From Oceanobacillus piezotolerans (lineage in GTDB: Bacteria > Bacillota > Bacilli > Bacillales > Amphibacillaceae), in assembly GCF_003665065.1 (NCBI RefSeq), contig NZ_RCHR01000006.1:1-64000 (forward strand): a stretch of 64,000 bases of DNA, read 5' to 3'. Below are positions 43,573 to 52,478 of this stretch, in pieces (positions within the stretch are counted from its first letter, which is position 1; each line of letters starts with the position of its first letter). The position numbers and the translations under genes were made by a program. The notes beneath the pieces were generated by a model. It ran no database searches. It saw only the letters and a list, made by a program, of their open reading frames with translations, and was not told the DNA's origin.

Positions 43573-44421
43573 GTGGATAATGTAATCGAAGTTAATGGAT
43601 TAGCAAAAGTCTACGGGAATCAAACAGCATTGGCAGATCTTGATTTTAGCGTAAAAAAAGGTGAAACATTCGGCTTTCTTGGGCCGAGTGGCTCAGGAAA
43701 AACGACAACCATAAAAATATTGACTGGACAATTGACTCCAACTTCCGGTGAAGTAAAAGTGCTTGGACTGCCTTTCTCTTCTTTAAGAACATCAGAATAT
43801 AGGAAGAGAATTGGAGTAATTACAGATAACAGCGGTCTCTATCAACGATTATCGGTATATGAGAATTTAAAATTGTATTGCCAGCTCTATGATGTTCCTT
43901 TAACAAGAATCGAAGAAGTATTAAAGACAGTAAACTTAGCTAACGAAGCGAAAAAAATTGTATCTAAGCTTTCTAAAGGAATGCTTCAACGTGTTACTTT
44001 GGCAAGAGCGTTTCTGCATGAGCCTGATTTATTATTCTTAGATGAACCAACCTCTGCCTTGGATCCAGTAAATTCAATGCATATTCATAGAGGATTGAAA
44101 AAACTGAATGAGAAGGGCACTACCATTTTCCTGACTACACATGATATGAGTGAAGCGGAAAGCTTGTGTGATCGTGTTGCATTTTTACATAAGGGAAATA
44201 TTCAAATCATGGATGAACCAAAGCAACTAAGAAGAAAGTATTCTGATCATACATTACGTGTGGAATTAAAGAATGGAAAAGAAGTTGTGCTAGCAAATAA
44301 CAGTGAAGGTGCACAAGAGCTGTATAAGTATATGTCTGCAGACCAAGTCATTTCTGTGCATTCGAATGAACCAACGCTAGGGGACATTTTTGTGGAAATT
44401 ACAGGGAGGGAACTAATATGA
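43573..44421 (+). CDS. ABC transporter ATP-binding protein
   Basis: A 282-residue intact ABC ATPase. Walker A is GPSGSGKTT near residue 40, signature KLSKGMLQRVTLARAF, Walker B LLFLDEPTSALDP and H-loop TTHDMSEAESL. A C-terminal extension of about 60 residues is common in exporter ATPases. GTG start with AAAGGGG upstream. It overlaps the permease by ATGA. Co-oriented with the degenerate-ABC/LytTR gene, which is its likely regulator. Confidence 0.9.
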   Translation: MDNVIEVNGLAKVYGNQTALADLDFSVKKGETFGFLGPSGSGKTTTIKILTGQLTPTSGEVKVLGLPFSSLRTSEYRKRIGVITDNSGLYQRLSVYENLKLYCQLYDVPLTRIEEVLKTVNLANEAKKIVSKLSKGMLQRVTLARAFLHEPDLLFLDEPTSALDPVNSMHIHRGLKKLNEKGTTIFLTTHDMSEAESLCDRVAFLHKGNIQIMDEPKQLRRKYSDHTLRVELKNGKEVVLANNSEGAQELYKYMSADQVISVHSNEPTLGDIFVEITGRELI

Positions 44422-45125
44422 CATTTTCGATGAAACGTGCACTTGCTATTTTTCAAAAAGATTTAAAGGATTTATCTAAAAATATGTACATTGGTTCGAC
44501 GGTATTAATCGTGATCTTACTAGCTGCTTTATATGGGAGAATGGGAGAAGTTCCCCTTGAAATGCATTATTTAGTAATTAATTTTGTGTTTGCTATGGTT
44601 ACTGCCTTTATTCAGTGTGCAATCATTGCAGAAGAGAAGGAAAAAAATACCCTTAGAAGTTTAATGCTTTCCCCAGCTTCCATGAATGATATTATTTTTG
44701 GGAAAAGCTTGGTAACTTTTGTTGTCACCATTCTCACAGTAGTTCTTTGTGCTTGGCTAACGGGTTATCAGCCTGCCGATATCCTTCCTATAGCATTTGC
44801 TCTTATTCTATCCACTCTGTTCTATATTGCTTTAGGAACTATATTAGGTTTATTATCAAAGTCTGTAATGGAAGCATCAGTCATTATTCTTCCAGTCGTA
44901 TTTATCTTTGGGTTCGGATCTTTTCTAATGAGTTACGTTGAAGAATATTCATTCTTAGCGTTTGTTGAATATTTACCAAGTGTGCAGCTTATTGAATTAG
45001 CATATGAGGTGGAAGAAGGATTAGGATTCGGAGATCTGTGGTTCCATTTGTTCATTATTGCATTATGGGTAATTGGTTCGGCTATTTTAACGATAATCAT
45101 GTATAAGAAACGGGAAATGGATTGA
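44418..45125 (+). CDS. ABC-2 type permease
   Basis: A 235-residue permease with six helices spread over the whole length and no large external loop. The segment EEKEKNTLRSLMLSPASMNDIIFGK is the ABC-2 cytoplasmic motif. It is coupled to the ATPase gene by a 4-base overlap. Export of a peptide or drug is likely, but the substrate is unknown. Confidence 0.88.
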   Translation: MTFSMKRALAIFQKDLKDLSKNMYIGSTVLIVILLAALYGRMGEVPLEMHYLVINFVFAMVTAFIQCAIIAEEKEKNTLRSLMLSPASMNDIIFGKSLVTFVVTILTVVLCAWLTGYQPADILPIAFALILSTLFYIALGTILGLLSKSVMEASVIILPVVFIFGFGSFLMSYVEEYSFLAFVEYLPSVQLIELAYEVEEGLGFGDLWFHLFIIALWVIGSAILTIIMYKKREMD

Positions 45126-45182
45126 GACGATAAAAGGAAATGCCGTCGATATTGCCCGGGAAATGTTAAAAAATAAAAAAAT

Positions 45183-45219
45183 AAAATGGTTAAGCGACAA
45201 AATGCTTAACCATTTTTTT
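45183..45219. terminator. Shared terminator ABC operon/tRNA-Ala
   Basis: AAAATGGTTAAGC / GCTTAACCATTTT perfect 13-bp stem with an 8-base loop and T-runs on both strands. Confidence 0.9.
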
Positions 45220-45223
45220 GTGA

Positions 45224-45296
45224 TGGAGCATAGCGGGATCGAACCGCTGACCTCTTGCGTGCCACGCAAGCGCTCTCCCAGCTGAGCTAATGCCCC
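45224..45296 (-). tRNA. tRNA-Ala (anticodon GGC)
   Basis: A full cloverleaf on the minus strand: acceptor GGGGCAT / ATGCTCC, D-arm GCTC-GAGC, anticodon stem CTTGC / GCAAG around loop GTGGCAC (anticodon GGC), and T-arm AGCGG-TTCGATC-CCGCT. The discriminator is A. The 3' CCA is not encoded. It stands alone rather than in a tRNA cluster. Confidence 0.95.
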
Positions 45297-45501
45297 ATGT
45301 TTAATAACAGTCTTTTATATAAATGATTCTATCAGACTAAGTGAAAAACTGCTACTATTTTATACTTGGGGTATACAAAATTACTAGGTGTAGTCAAAGT
45401 CTGTCGAATATGTTTGTCTGCAATAGACAAGGAAGCTTTTCGAGGAGAGGAAAAAGTGAGGGTGAAAAAGAAGGCCCCCACTAGCTTGTATATAACAACG
45501 A

Positions 45502-45699
45502 TTACTTTTTAACCCAATTGCCATCGTCATTTTTCTTGTATTTTTGTTTTACTGCACTCCAAGCAACTTTGAAAGGGGTCTCTTCTTCGTCATATTCCTC
45601 ACTTGCAGAGTTGAACGCTTCTTTGAAAATTTCCTGTGCGTGATGAGGCAGGTTATCCTTTACTGAATCTGGAAGGTCGCTTAAAGAATTATATGGCAT
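45502..45699 (-). CDS. chaB: ChaB family protein
   Basis: A 65-residue ChaB-domain protein: MPYNSLSDLPDSVKDNLPHH, AQEIFKEAFNSA and the ending AWSAVKQKYKKNDDGNWVK. The family was named as a regulator of ChaA cation transport; in Bacilli and their phages its role is unclear. No chaA adjoins. GAAAGGAG precedes the ATG. A SigB-type promoter lies 33 bases upstream, which suggests general stress induction. Confidence 0.9.
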   Translation of the reverse strand: MPYNSLSDLPDSVKDNLPHHAQEIFKEAFNSASEEYDEEETPFKVAWSAVKQKYKKNDDGNWVKK

Positions 45700-45731
45700 A
45701 TTAAGATCTCCTTTCTTATATTTCTTTACGT

Positions 45732-45757
45732 TTTCCCTTTAGACAGCCGGGTTAAAC
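45732..45757 (-). promoter_or_regulatory. SigB-type promoter before chaB
   Basis: On the minus strand GTTTAA (45757-45752) and GGGAAA (45737-45732) are 14 bases apart, an exact fit to the SigB consensus GTTTAA-N13-15-GGGWAW. Confidence 0.72.
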
Positions 45758-45926
45758 GAAAAGTTTGTTCTTGTGTTCTTTGCAGGGATACCTTGTTTTG
45801 TCTGTAACATCCTATTATGGGGCGTTAGAAGGTATAAATAATATTGGAACAAGTTTATCTGTGTAAAGTGAAAGTTAAATAAGCAAAAGCTGATAGAACC
45901 CCAGCTTTTGCTTGCTTCTTAAACAA

Positions 45927-47078
45927 TCATTTCTTGTTATCCTGTGTAGCCAACGTCATTTGATGCCACACAGAACCTTTTGCATCTTCTCCGCCTTTAA
46001 TACGCTCTAATGCCAATTTGATTTGCATCCGTACTTCAAATTCAGGGTCATCTGCAGCTTCTTCTAGTGCTGGAATACAGGATTCATCTCCTACTTCATA
46101 TAGAAACATTGCGGCGCGCCAGCGAACAAGTCTGCTTGAGTCTTTTAATGAAAGAATCATTTCTGGCATAGCTTCTTTGTAGCCTAAGTCAGAAATACAA
46201 TCACCTGCTGTTCTTCTGACATTCACAGCTTTATCTTTTAATGCTTTATATAGAAGTGGCAGGACATCTGGTTCTTCAATCATTCCTAAGTAAGCAGTGG
46301 CAAGTCTTCGGATAGAAGCTTTTTCATCGTTAATTGCTCTTTCAAGTAGCGGTAAGTGTTCAAGTGTTGGATCAAGTCGATCTAATGCTGCGTAGCGAAC
46401 CTTCCAATTAGGGTCATTCATAACTCCAGGTGAAGGGCTTTGCTCTGTTGGTGGAATAACATTTTGTTTGGTATCTTCTGTTTGATTTGCGTTGATTACC
46501 AATCTATCGATTCGCTTTTCGTCATAGCTTGCCATAATCTCTTCTACTATCTCTTTACCGATATCTTCCATGGAGCCATATCGCGGGCGTTGTTCCACCC
46601 ATTTACGTTCCATAATGAAGTCAGGCGAATGAGAGGAAGCTTCCATTGCCGCATTCATAAAATAGTTGGGCAACCCAAACCGTTTTTCTTCATTTCCATC
46701 GTCTAATTTCACCTGAATAGGAATATCCCGATACATCTGAATATAAACTTTCACCTCTCCGAATGCATCATGACTGGTTACGATAGGTTGAGTATGAGAA
46801 AGATGATCTTCGGTTTCTTCTGTACCAAGCACTTCTCTCACCTTAGGAAGAATGGATTCCCAGGGAACCTTTGGATTTCTTGCTAAGGCAATAAAGTCAA
46901 CAACACGGTAAATATTGATAACGCCATGTATTTGAAATAATTCTTTTACATAGGAGGGCGCTTTATTCAAATTCTCACCCTGTTTGTAATTATAATTCTC
47001 CCCAGCGGCAAGCTCCTCATCCACATTAATCTTCATTGAGTGTGGACTGGGTGTCGGCTCAATCGACGTAATTCTCAT
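45927..47078 (-). CDS. Conserved virulence factor C family protein (CvfC/YpgR), HEAT-repeat
   Basis: A 383-residue cytoplasmic protein of the CvfC/YpgR family. The N-terminal region (ITSIEPTPSPHSMKINVDEELAAG cut here: ITSIEPTPSPHSMKI) resembles the scaffold Nfu N domain. A middle domain follows, and about four HEAT-type repeats occupy residues 225-360 (VRYAALDRLDPTLEHLPLLE; IRRLATAYLGMIEEPDVLPL; VRRTAGDCISDLGYKEAMPE). S. aureus CvfC affects virulence; the biochemical role is unknown, though Nfu homology hints at iron-sulfur work. Start ATG with AAAGGGGGAG upstream. Confidence 0.87.
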   Translation of the reverse strand: MRITSIEPTPSPHSMKINVDEELAAGENYNYKQGENLNKAPSYVKELFQIHGVINIYRVVDFIALARNPKVPWESILPKVREVLGTEETEDHLSHTQPIVTSHDAFGEVKVYIQMYRDIPIQVKLDDGNEEKRFGLPNYFMNAAMEASSHSPDFIMERKWVEQRPRYGSMEDIGKEIVEEIMASYDEKRIDRLVINANQTEDTKQNVIPPTEQSPSPGVMNDPNWKVRYAALDRLDPTLEHLPLLERAINDEKASIRRLATAYLGMIEEPDVLPLLYKALKDKAVNVRRTAGDCISDLGYKEAMPEMILSLKDSSRLVRWRAAMFLYEVGDESCIPALEEAADDPEFEVRMQIKLALERIKGGEDAKGSVWHQMTLATQDNKK

Positions 47079-47193
47079 GATTTCTCCCCCTTTGAGATGT
47101 ATGTGTATGCTGTTATCTATAGAAATTAGTGTACCAGAATTTTGTAAGAAGAGAAAAGCATTACTCTAAGTGGAGAGTAATGCTTGATTACCA

Positions 47194-47442
47194 TTATTTA
47201 TTAGAATAGTTAGCGAATTGGATAAAATTACTTTCATCCTCTATTAAACCGCATAAAGCACACTGTACGCGATATTTTGGGCCTTTATAAAGATGATGAA
47301 AAACCTCTACTTTTTCATTTGTATAATCATTTATAAGTTCTCCGGTATTCGAATCTAGTTTTACTGGTGTGGCTAGTTGTTCAATTATGTTAAAACGAGA
47401 ACGATTGGTTTTGCAATTTGGGCAACAATATGGATGACTCAT
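47194..47442 (-). CDS. Small zinc-ribbon protein
   Basis: An 82-residue protein with two CxxC knuckles ([10 protein letters not shown] near the start and CALCGLIED near residue 65), a zinc-ribbon pattern. I do not recognise a named family. ATG 47442 follows GGAGGTG; the longer open frame lacks a ribosome binding site. Monocistronic or linked with the yueI gene upstream on the same strand, 63 bases away. Confidence 0.75.
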   Translation of the reverse strand: MSHPYCCPNCKTNRSRFNIIEQLATPVKLDSNTGELINDYTNEKVEVFHHLYKGPKYRVQCALCGLIEDESNFIQFANYSNK

Positions 47443-47505
47443 TACAAAACACCTCCTAAGTGTAGTATCTGTACTTAGGAAGATTAAATACATGGAAAGG
47501 GCTAT

Positions 47506-47949
47506 TTAATTAGAAAACCATTTTTTAAGCTTAGAAAGTAATGTTGAATTTCTAACTTTCTCTTCTTCGTTAGTTTGTTTCTCTTCCTTTAAAAAAATCT
47601 CTTCCTTATCAATTGCATAATCATAAGCCAACACAGCGCCAATTTCTGTTTCAATATCTTCGTTTGTAATGATGGTGTATGGAATATTGTATTTTTGGGC
47701 TAGTGCTTTTTCTTCTTTCATAAAACGGGATGCGACATGGCCATTCATTATAAGTTTCGCCTCTCTATTATCCTTCATGGCTGCTTCTAAAGCTTTTATT
47801 CCCTTATCTGTCATAACCTGTCCAACTGTTAATGCAAGTACAATACGCTCTCTGTAAGTACCCAGATATTTTTGTCTTTCTTCCTCCTTAGGAAGCCGTG
47901 TTCCATAAATTCCTTCTGTTAGATAATCATTTACCTCTTTGCTGCTCAT
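47506..47949 (-). CDS. yueI: YueI family protein (DUF1694)
   Basis: A 147-residue protein of the DUF1694/YueI family, of unknown function. The conserved start VNDYLTEGIYGTRLPKEEER and KYLGTYRERIVLALTVGQVM are clear; the rest has a Rossmann-like alternating pattern. I choose ATG 47949, with GAGGGA 9 bases upstream, over a TTG two codons earlier. Confidence 0.88.
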   Translation of the reverse strand: MSSKEVNDYLTEGIYGTRLPKEEERQKYLGTYRERIVLALTVGQVMTDKGIKALEAAMKDNREAKLIMNGHVASRFMKEEKALAQKYNIPYTIITNEDIETEIGAVLAYDYAIDKEEIFLKEEKQTNEEEKVRNSTLLSKLKKWFSN

Positions 47950-48102
47950 CTTCAACCGTCCCTCAATCTTATGTTCTTATTCTAAGTTTAGCATATGTAT
48001 AGAAGCGATTCACATTAAGTGAATCGCTTCTGGGCAGATAAGAATCCTATGTGCAAGCTAAGCTAGGTAAAGGCTTCATATGCTCATCATATTAAAGCAT
48101 CT

Positions 48103-48285
48103 CTATAGCGTATTTCTGCCCTTCACTCGCTTATCTGCTTCACGGCTTCTCTTTACAGCCTCTAGGTCGTCAGCATCTGCCAATTCTTGAGAAAACTCAA
48201 TGTCAATCCCATCTGAAAGCTGTTGCTTTGGAGTTTGTGCTAACACGTTGTTTCTGTTATGATTATGATCATCTCTTCCACCCAT
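48103..48285 (-). CDS. YfhD family small protein
   Basis: A 60-residue, highly polar protein. RNNVLAQTPKQQLSDGIDIE and FSQELADADDLEAVKRSREAD match the Bacillus YfhD family (sporulation-associated in some species, function unknown). ATG 48285 follows AAAGGGGTG; the upstream extension in the open frame is untranslated sequence. Confidence 0.82.
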   Translation of the reverse strand: MGGRDDHNHNRNNVLAQTPKQQLSDGIDIEFSQELADADDLEAVKRSREADKRVKGRNTL

Positions 48286-48480
48286 GTTATACACCCCTTT
48301 ATAGGATTTACATGGATAGTTTATGTTCAAATAGTTTATATTAACGCATACATTTAATGGTATTTCATCCAGACTTATTACTATAATACATCTTCACTAA
48401 GTGTGTAAATTAACTAAAGAAAAGTAAGTCTGAGAATAGGAATTGTTCCTAAGCCTTTAATTCTTCAGTAAGGAATCACT

Positions 48481-49293
48481 TTATCTTCTATCTCCGCCCA
48501 ACAGGTCGAATAACCCTCCTGCAATGCTTCCTTCTCCTTTGGATTCTGAACCAGGTCTGCCTGGTGCGGATGCAAATACTCTGCTTGCAAGACGACTGAA
48601 TGGTAAGGATTGAATCCAAACAGTGCCTGGACCTCTTAACGTTGCAAAAAATAATCCTTCCCCACCAAATAAAGCTGTTTTTATTCCTTTAACAAACTCA
48701 ATGTTGTAATCTACTGAGCCTGTCATTGCAACAAGACATCCAGTATCTACTCTTAATACCTCCCCTGGGGCTAATTCTCTTTTATGGATGGTTCCACCTG
48801 CATGGACAAAAGTCATGCCGTCGCCTTCTAGTTTTTGCATAATAAATCCTTCTCCACCGAAAAAACCAATTCCAATTCTACGCTGAAATTCAATTCCAAC
48901 TGAAACACCTTTTGCTGCAGCAAGGAAGGAATCCTTTTGACAGATTAATTTTCCATCGATTTCACTTAAATCTAATGGGATTACCTTACCAGGGTAAGGG
49001 GAAGCAAATGAAACGTGCTTTTTACCAGAGCCTTCATTTGTAAAGGTGGTCATAAATAAGCTTTCTCCAGTGAGGACACGTTTTCCAGCACCGATTAATT
49101 TCCCCATAATGCCGGAACCGTGACTTGATGAGCCATCACCAAAAATGGTTTCCATCCTGATTTGATCATCCATCATCATCAAACTTCCAGCTTCTGCAAT
49201 GACTGTCTCTTGAGGGTCAAGCTCTACCTCTACAAATTGCATGTCATCTCCATAAAGCTTGTAATCAATTTCGTGGTTATTCAATAATATCAT
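48481..49293 (-). CDS. AIM24/TIGR00266 family protein
   Basis: A 270-residue beta-rich protein of the AIM24 (TIGR00266) family. It has [20 protein letters not shown] near the start, then [41 protein letters not shown] (given in part: [15 protein letters not shown]) and a C-terminal Gly/Ser-rich tail. The function is unknown; the fold resembles tryptophan RNA-binding attenuator-like barrels. Start ATG with GGAAGGA upstream. Monocistronic. Confidence 0.88.
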   Translation of the reverse strand: MILLNNHEIDYKLYGDDMQFVEVELDPQETVIAEAGSLMMMDDQIRMETIFGDGSSSHGSGIMGKLIGAGKRVLTGESLFMTTFTNEGSGKKHVSFASPYPGKVIPLDLSEIDGKLICQKDSFLAAAKGVSVGIEFQRRIGIGFFGGEGFIMQKLEGDGMTFVHAGGTIHKRELAPGEVLRVDTGCLVAMTGSVDYNIEFVKGIKTALFGGEGLFFATLRGPGTVWIQSLPFSRLASRVFASAPGRPGSESKGEGSIAGGLFDLLGGDRR

Positions 49294-49570
49294 TCCTTCC
49301 TGCTCTTAATAATAGGTAATACGGAGGGGTCATGGAAAGGATTCATATTTTTCACTTTAATTTTGTTAAGTTGTTTTAAAATAGCTTATTACTGGGAATT
49401 GTCTTTTATGTGTGAAGAAAACCATCAGAGGTAAATTTACCCACCAGATGGATGGTTTAGAACTTACAAGAGATTATTAATCATTACTTTGAGTAATTAG
49501 AAGGATTTTAGGCGATTATGCCGAATATATGAAAGATATGGAGCTAATTTATTTGTAGGAGGGAAGAATA

Positions 49571-50518
49571 GTGAAGGGAAGAGATCCGATAAAGCTGGAT
49601 GAAAGACTATATCTAATTGATGGGTTTGATATGGACATTCCTAATCGGACAGGAACATATGTCATTAAAGAGAAAGCGCTAACATTAGTGGAAACTGGGC
49701 CAAGTCCCTCTATAAAATATGTGAAGGCTGGATTAGAAGCACTTGGACATACGCTTGATCAGGTTCAATATATTATTTTAACACATATCCATTTGGACCA
49801 TTCAGGCGGAGCGGGATTACTAATTAGGGAATGTCCGAATGCAAGAGTTGTGGTACATCCTAGAGGAAAAAGGCATTTAGTAGAACCAAGAAAGCTAGCT
49901 GCAGGTGCGAGATCCATCTATGGGGAAAGCTTTTCTGACTTATTTGATCCGATTATTCCTGTACCAGAAGAAAAAATTATTGAAAAAACAGAAGGGGATA
50001 CCTTGGAGATTGGGCCAGAATGTACGTTGGAATTTCTTGATACTCCTGGCCATGCAAAACATCACTTCAGTATCTATGATCCGGTAAGTAATGGAATGTT
50101 CACCGGTGACACGGCTGGAATCTTTTATCAACAGCTTTTAGCGTACGGGGTGGAGTTATATTTACCAAGTACCTCTCCAAACCACTTTAACCCCAATGAC
50201 ATGGAGCAATCGATCGAACGTTTTCGGAAAATGAACCTGGACCGCATTTACTTTGGCCATTTTGGGATGACAAAGAATACGAATCGTGCACTCCAGCAGG
50301 TTTCTGAATGGTTAGGTGTTTTTATAGAAGAAGGTGAACAGGTTCAATTAGAAAAGCTGGGTTATGACGCGCTTTCCCAAAGGATGCTTGGAAAGGTAAG
50401 AGAGCATCTGCGGGAGCAAGGTATTCCAGATGACAATGAAGTATATATTATTATCAATTTGGATATGCAAGTGAGTGCTTTAGGGATCATTGATTACTTT
50501 CAGAAATTAAAGCAGTAG
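49571..50518 (+). CDS. Metallo-beta-lactamase fold hydrolase
   Basis: A 315-residue MBL-fold protein. The zinc motif THIHLDHSGG (HxHxDH) lies near residue 79, further ligands in DTPGHAKHHFSIYD and FTGDTAGIFY, and the last His near YFGHFGMTKN. The long C-terminal helical part is typical of glyoxalase II-like/YqjP hydrolases rather than true beta-lactamases. GTG start with GGAGGGAAG upstream. Substrate unknown. Followed by a terminator. Confidence 0.88.
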   Translation: MKGRDPIKLDERLYLIDGFDMDIPNRTGTYVIKEKALTLVETGPSPSIKYVKAGLEALGHTLDQVQYIILTHIHLDHSGGAGLLIRECPNARVVVHPRGKRHLVEPRKLAAGARSIYGESFSDLFDPIIPVPEEKIIEKTEGDTLEIGPECTLEFLDTPGHAKHHFSIYDPVSNGMFTGDTAGIFYQQLLAYGVELYLPSTSPNHFNPNDMEQSIERFRKMNLDRIYFGHFGMTKNTNRALQQVSEWLGVFIEEGEQVQLEKLGYDALSQRMLGKVREHLREQGIPDDNEVYIIINLDMQVSALGIIDYFQKLKQ

Positions 50519-50522
50519 GGAA

Positions 50523-50555
50523 GAGCACCCGAAGATACCGTTGCGGGTGCTTTTA
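50523..50555. terminator. Terminator after the MBL gene
   Basis: AGCACCCG / CGGGTGCT stem with an internal loop, followed by TTTTATT. Confidence 0.75.
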
Positions 50556-50569
50556 TTAATTATGCTATG

Positions 50570-50968
50570 CTATTCTTTAGTATAGTTAAGCTCCCATGAG
50601 ATTCCGTTTTTATCTTTAACAATAGCATGCTTAGCACCCCAGAACGTATCCTGTAATTCCATTTGGATTTCTCCATCTTCTGCTAATGCATGGTATACTT
50701 GCGTAATTTCATTTTCGCTTTCAAGCTCTTGAAGTAACAAAATATTACTTCCGACTGTAGGAGATTCTCCAAAAATGTCTGAGAAGTGTAAGATGCAATT
50801 ACTATTAATATGCAGTTCTGCATGGATGTACTTGCCTTCATGCCCTTTGAACATTTCGATACCATCAGCCAGTTGTGTATTTTTAATTTCGCCACCAAAT
50901 ACGTTTTGATAATAAGCTACTTCTTCTTTACAATTTTTAATTCGAATATAGGGAAGGATTTGCTTCAT
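50570..50968 (-). CDS. VOC superfamily protein, PhnB-like
   Basis: A 132-residue single-domain vicinal-oxygen-chelate protein of the PhnB/glyoxalase type. It starts with ILPYIRIKNCKEEVAYYQNV FGG-type residues and has AELHINSNCILHFSD, VYHALAEDGEIQMELQDTFW and KDKNGISWELNY. Such proteins bind a metal and act on small substrates; the specific function is unknown. ATG 50968 follows GGAGGTAATGG. Confidence 0.85.
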   Translation of the reverse strand: MKQILPYIRIKNCKEEVAYYQNVFGGEIKNTQLADGIEMFKGHEGKYIHAELHINSNCILHFSDIFGESPTVGSNILLLQELESENEITQVYHALAEDGEIQMELQDTFWGAKHAIVKDKNGISWELNYTKE

Positions 50969-51003
50969 TCCATTACCTCCAATTGTTTTAACTACTAAAT
51001 TTA

Positions 51004-51756
51004 TTATTTTAATTCTAACATAATCGGGCAATGATCACTTCCAAGAACTAGAGAGTGTACATGGGAATCGACTAACCTATCCTTTAATCGCTCAGAAACA
51101 ATAAAATAATCGATACGCCAACCGATATTTCGCTCGCGGATCGTCTTCATGTAAGACCACCATGTGTATAGGTCATCCTTTTCTGGGTAAAAGTAACGCA
51201 ATGTATCAATAAATCCAGAATTTAATAGACGAGTCATCTTCCCTCTTTCTTCAGTTGTAAAGCCAGAGTTCCCGTGGTTTGTTTTATGATTTTTTAAGTC
51301 AATCTCCTGATGTGCCACATTCAAGTCTCCACAATAGATAAGTGGCTTTACTTGATCCAATTGAACTAAATAATCGTATAGTTCATCTTCCCATTCTAAA
51401 CGGTAATCCAGCCGAGATAAATCGCGTTTGGCATTTGGAGTGTACACATTGACTAAGTAGAAGTCTTCAAACTCTAAAGTTAGAATACGTCCCTCATCTT
51501 GTGTTGCCTGTTTTCCAACACCATATTTTACATTTAAAGGCTCTCTCTTTGTAAAAACAGCTGTTCCAGAATAACCTTTTCTTTCTGCGTAATTCCAATA
51601 TTGATAATATCCCTCCAGATCGAGAGTAATTTGTCCTTCTTGTAATTTTGTTTCTTGTATACAGAAAATATCTGCATCAATCTCTTTAAAATAATCTAAA
51701 AAACCTTTTCGGACACAGGCTCTAATCCCGTTCACATTCCAAGATACTAGTTTCAT
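51004..51756 (-). CDS. xth: Exodeoxyribonuclease III
   Basis: A 250-residue AP endonuclease/3'-exonuclease of the ExoIII family for base excision repair (ExoA in B. subtilis). Motifs: MKLVSWNVNGIRAC with the catalytic Asn, FCIQETKLQ with the metal Glu, VYTPNAKRDLSRLDYR, YCGDLNVAHQEIDL with Asp/Asn, and GSDHCPIMLELK with the final Asp-His. Length is normal. The ATG begins the conserved N-terminus; GAGGAG stands 11 bases upstream, slightly far. Confidence 0.95.
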   Translation of the reverse strand: MKLVSWNVNGIRACVRKGFLDYFKEIDADIFCIQETKLQEGQITLDLEGYYQYWNYAERKGYSGTAVFTKREPLNVKYGVGKQATQDEGRILTLEFEDFYLVNVYTPNAKRDLSRLDYRLEWEDELYDYLVQLDQVKPLIYCGDLNVAHQEIDLKNHKTNHGNSGFTTEERGKMTRLLNSGFIDTLRYFYPEKDDLYTWWSYMKTIRERNIGWRIDYFIVSERLKDRLVDSHVHSLVLGSDHCPIMLELK

Positions 51757-51850
51757 AAATGAAATAAACTCCTCTTTCAACGTAATATTCAATATTGTAG
51801 CATAGATAAACAAACCTACCTTAGTGAATTGTGAAAACTTAATGCTGTGG

Positions 51851-52272
51851 ATAGATAGACTGCTGATTAGCTTTATTCAGCATAGTGCATAAATACCGCT
51901 CCGGAAATACACTACGCTTTCCGCGGGCGCTGTTGAGCCTCCTCGTGCTAACGCACTGCGGGGTCTCAACTAGGCTTCTTCTCCCGCAGGAGTCTTCGTG
52001 TATTTCCTCCGCTAATTAGTGCTTTAAACTCTTAAACTAAAGATGGTAAAAGCACAGTTAAACATAAGTGATTGTAGCGGAGGGCAGTCGACTCCTGCGG
52101 GAAAGCGAAGACGCTGAGACCCCGCAATGAGCGGTCTTTGCGAATGAGGAGGCTTAGCGCGAGCCCGCGGAAAGCGTACTGCCCGCAGCGGAAATCACAA
52201 GCGCATATTTATAGCTTTGTGTTTTTACGCTAAATATTGGATTAAGTTAATTCACAATATCTATCAACTATG
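51851..52272. repeat. GC-rich interspersed structured repeat, copy 2
   Basis: A second copy of the element at 13749, in the same orientation (core 51897-52199). The ends and main stems are conserved (CGGAAATACACTACGC, CTCCTGCGGGA, CTGCCCGCAGCGGAAATCAC), while loops and the central spacer differ. Where stems differ they change on both sides: GTTGAG...CTCAAC replaces GCTGAG...CTCAGC, and GTGC...GCAC replaces GAGAC...GTCTC. Sits between xth and the ytr-like operon promoter. No coding capacity. Confidence 0.88.
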
Positions 52273-52302
52273 AATATTTTTAAGAATAAGCTAAAAATAG
52301 TA

Positions 52303-52439
52303 TTGACAGAAAATGCGTATTAACCATATAATACAGTAGACATGTATTAAATGGTTAATACGCATTTTTTTATAAAAAGTGTATGATGTGATTAATACAC
52401 CGAAATTTTTTTGATTATATTGTATTAATGGCATAATAC
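52303..52439 (+). promoter_or_regulatory. Promoter and three GntR (YtrA-type) operators
   Basis: TTGACA (52303) and TATAAT (52327) are 18 bases apart. The dyad GTATTA-N6-TAATAC occurs three times: 52317-52334 (covering the -10), 52344-52361 and 52422-52439 (just before the gene). The last is extended to TGTATTA/TAATACA. A half-site ATTAATACAC lies near 52391. The pattern is a strong candidate for autorepression by the following GntR protein. Confidence 0.82.
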
Positions 52440-52478
52440 ACACAGGTATGAAATTAAGAAGGCAGGAGCTGGGTTGTA

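Noticed and set aside
49427-49466. Hairpin AACCATC...GATGGTT upstream of the MBL gene as terminator or riboswitch
   Set aside because: No T-run on the useful strand and no recognised aptamer pattern; left unassigned.
52311-52367. 17-bp inverted repeat followed by T-run as an intrinsic terminator
   Set aside because: Its left arm overlaps the -10 box of the ytr promoter, so that arm would not be transcribed; the repeat is explained by two adjacent GTATTA-N6-TAATAC operators.
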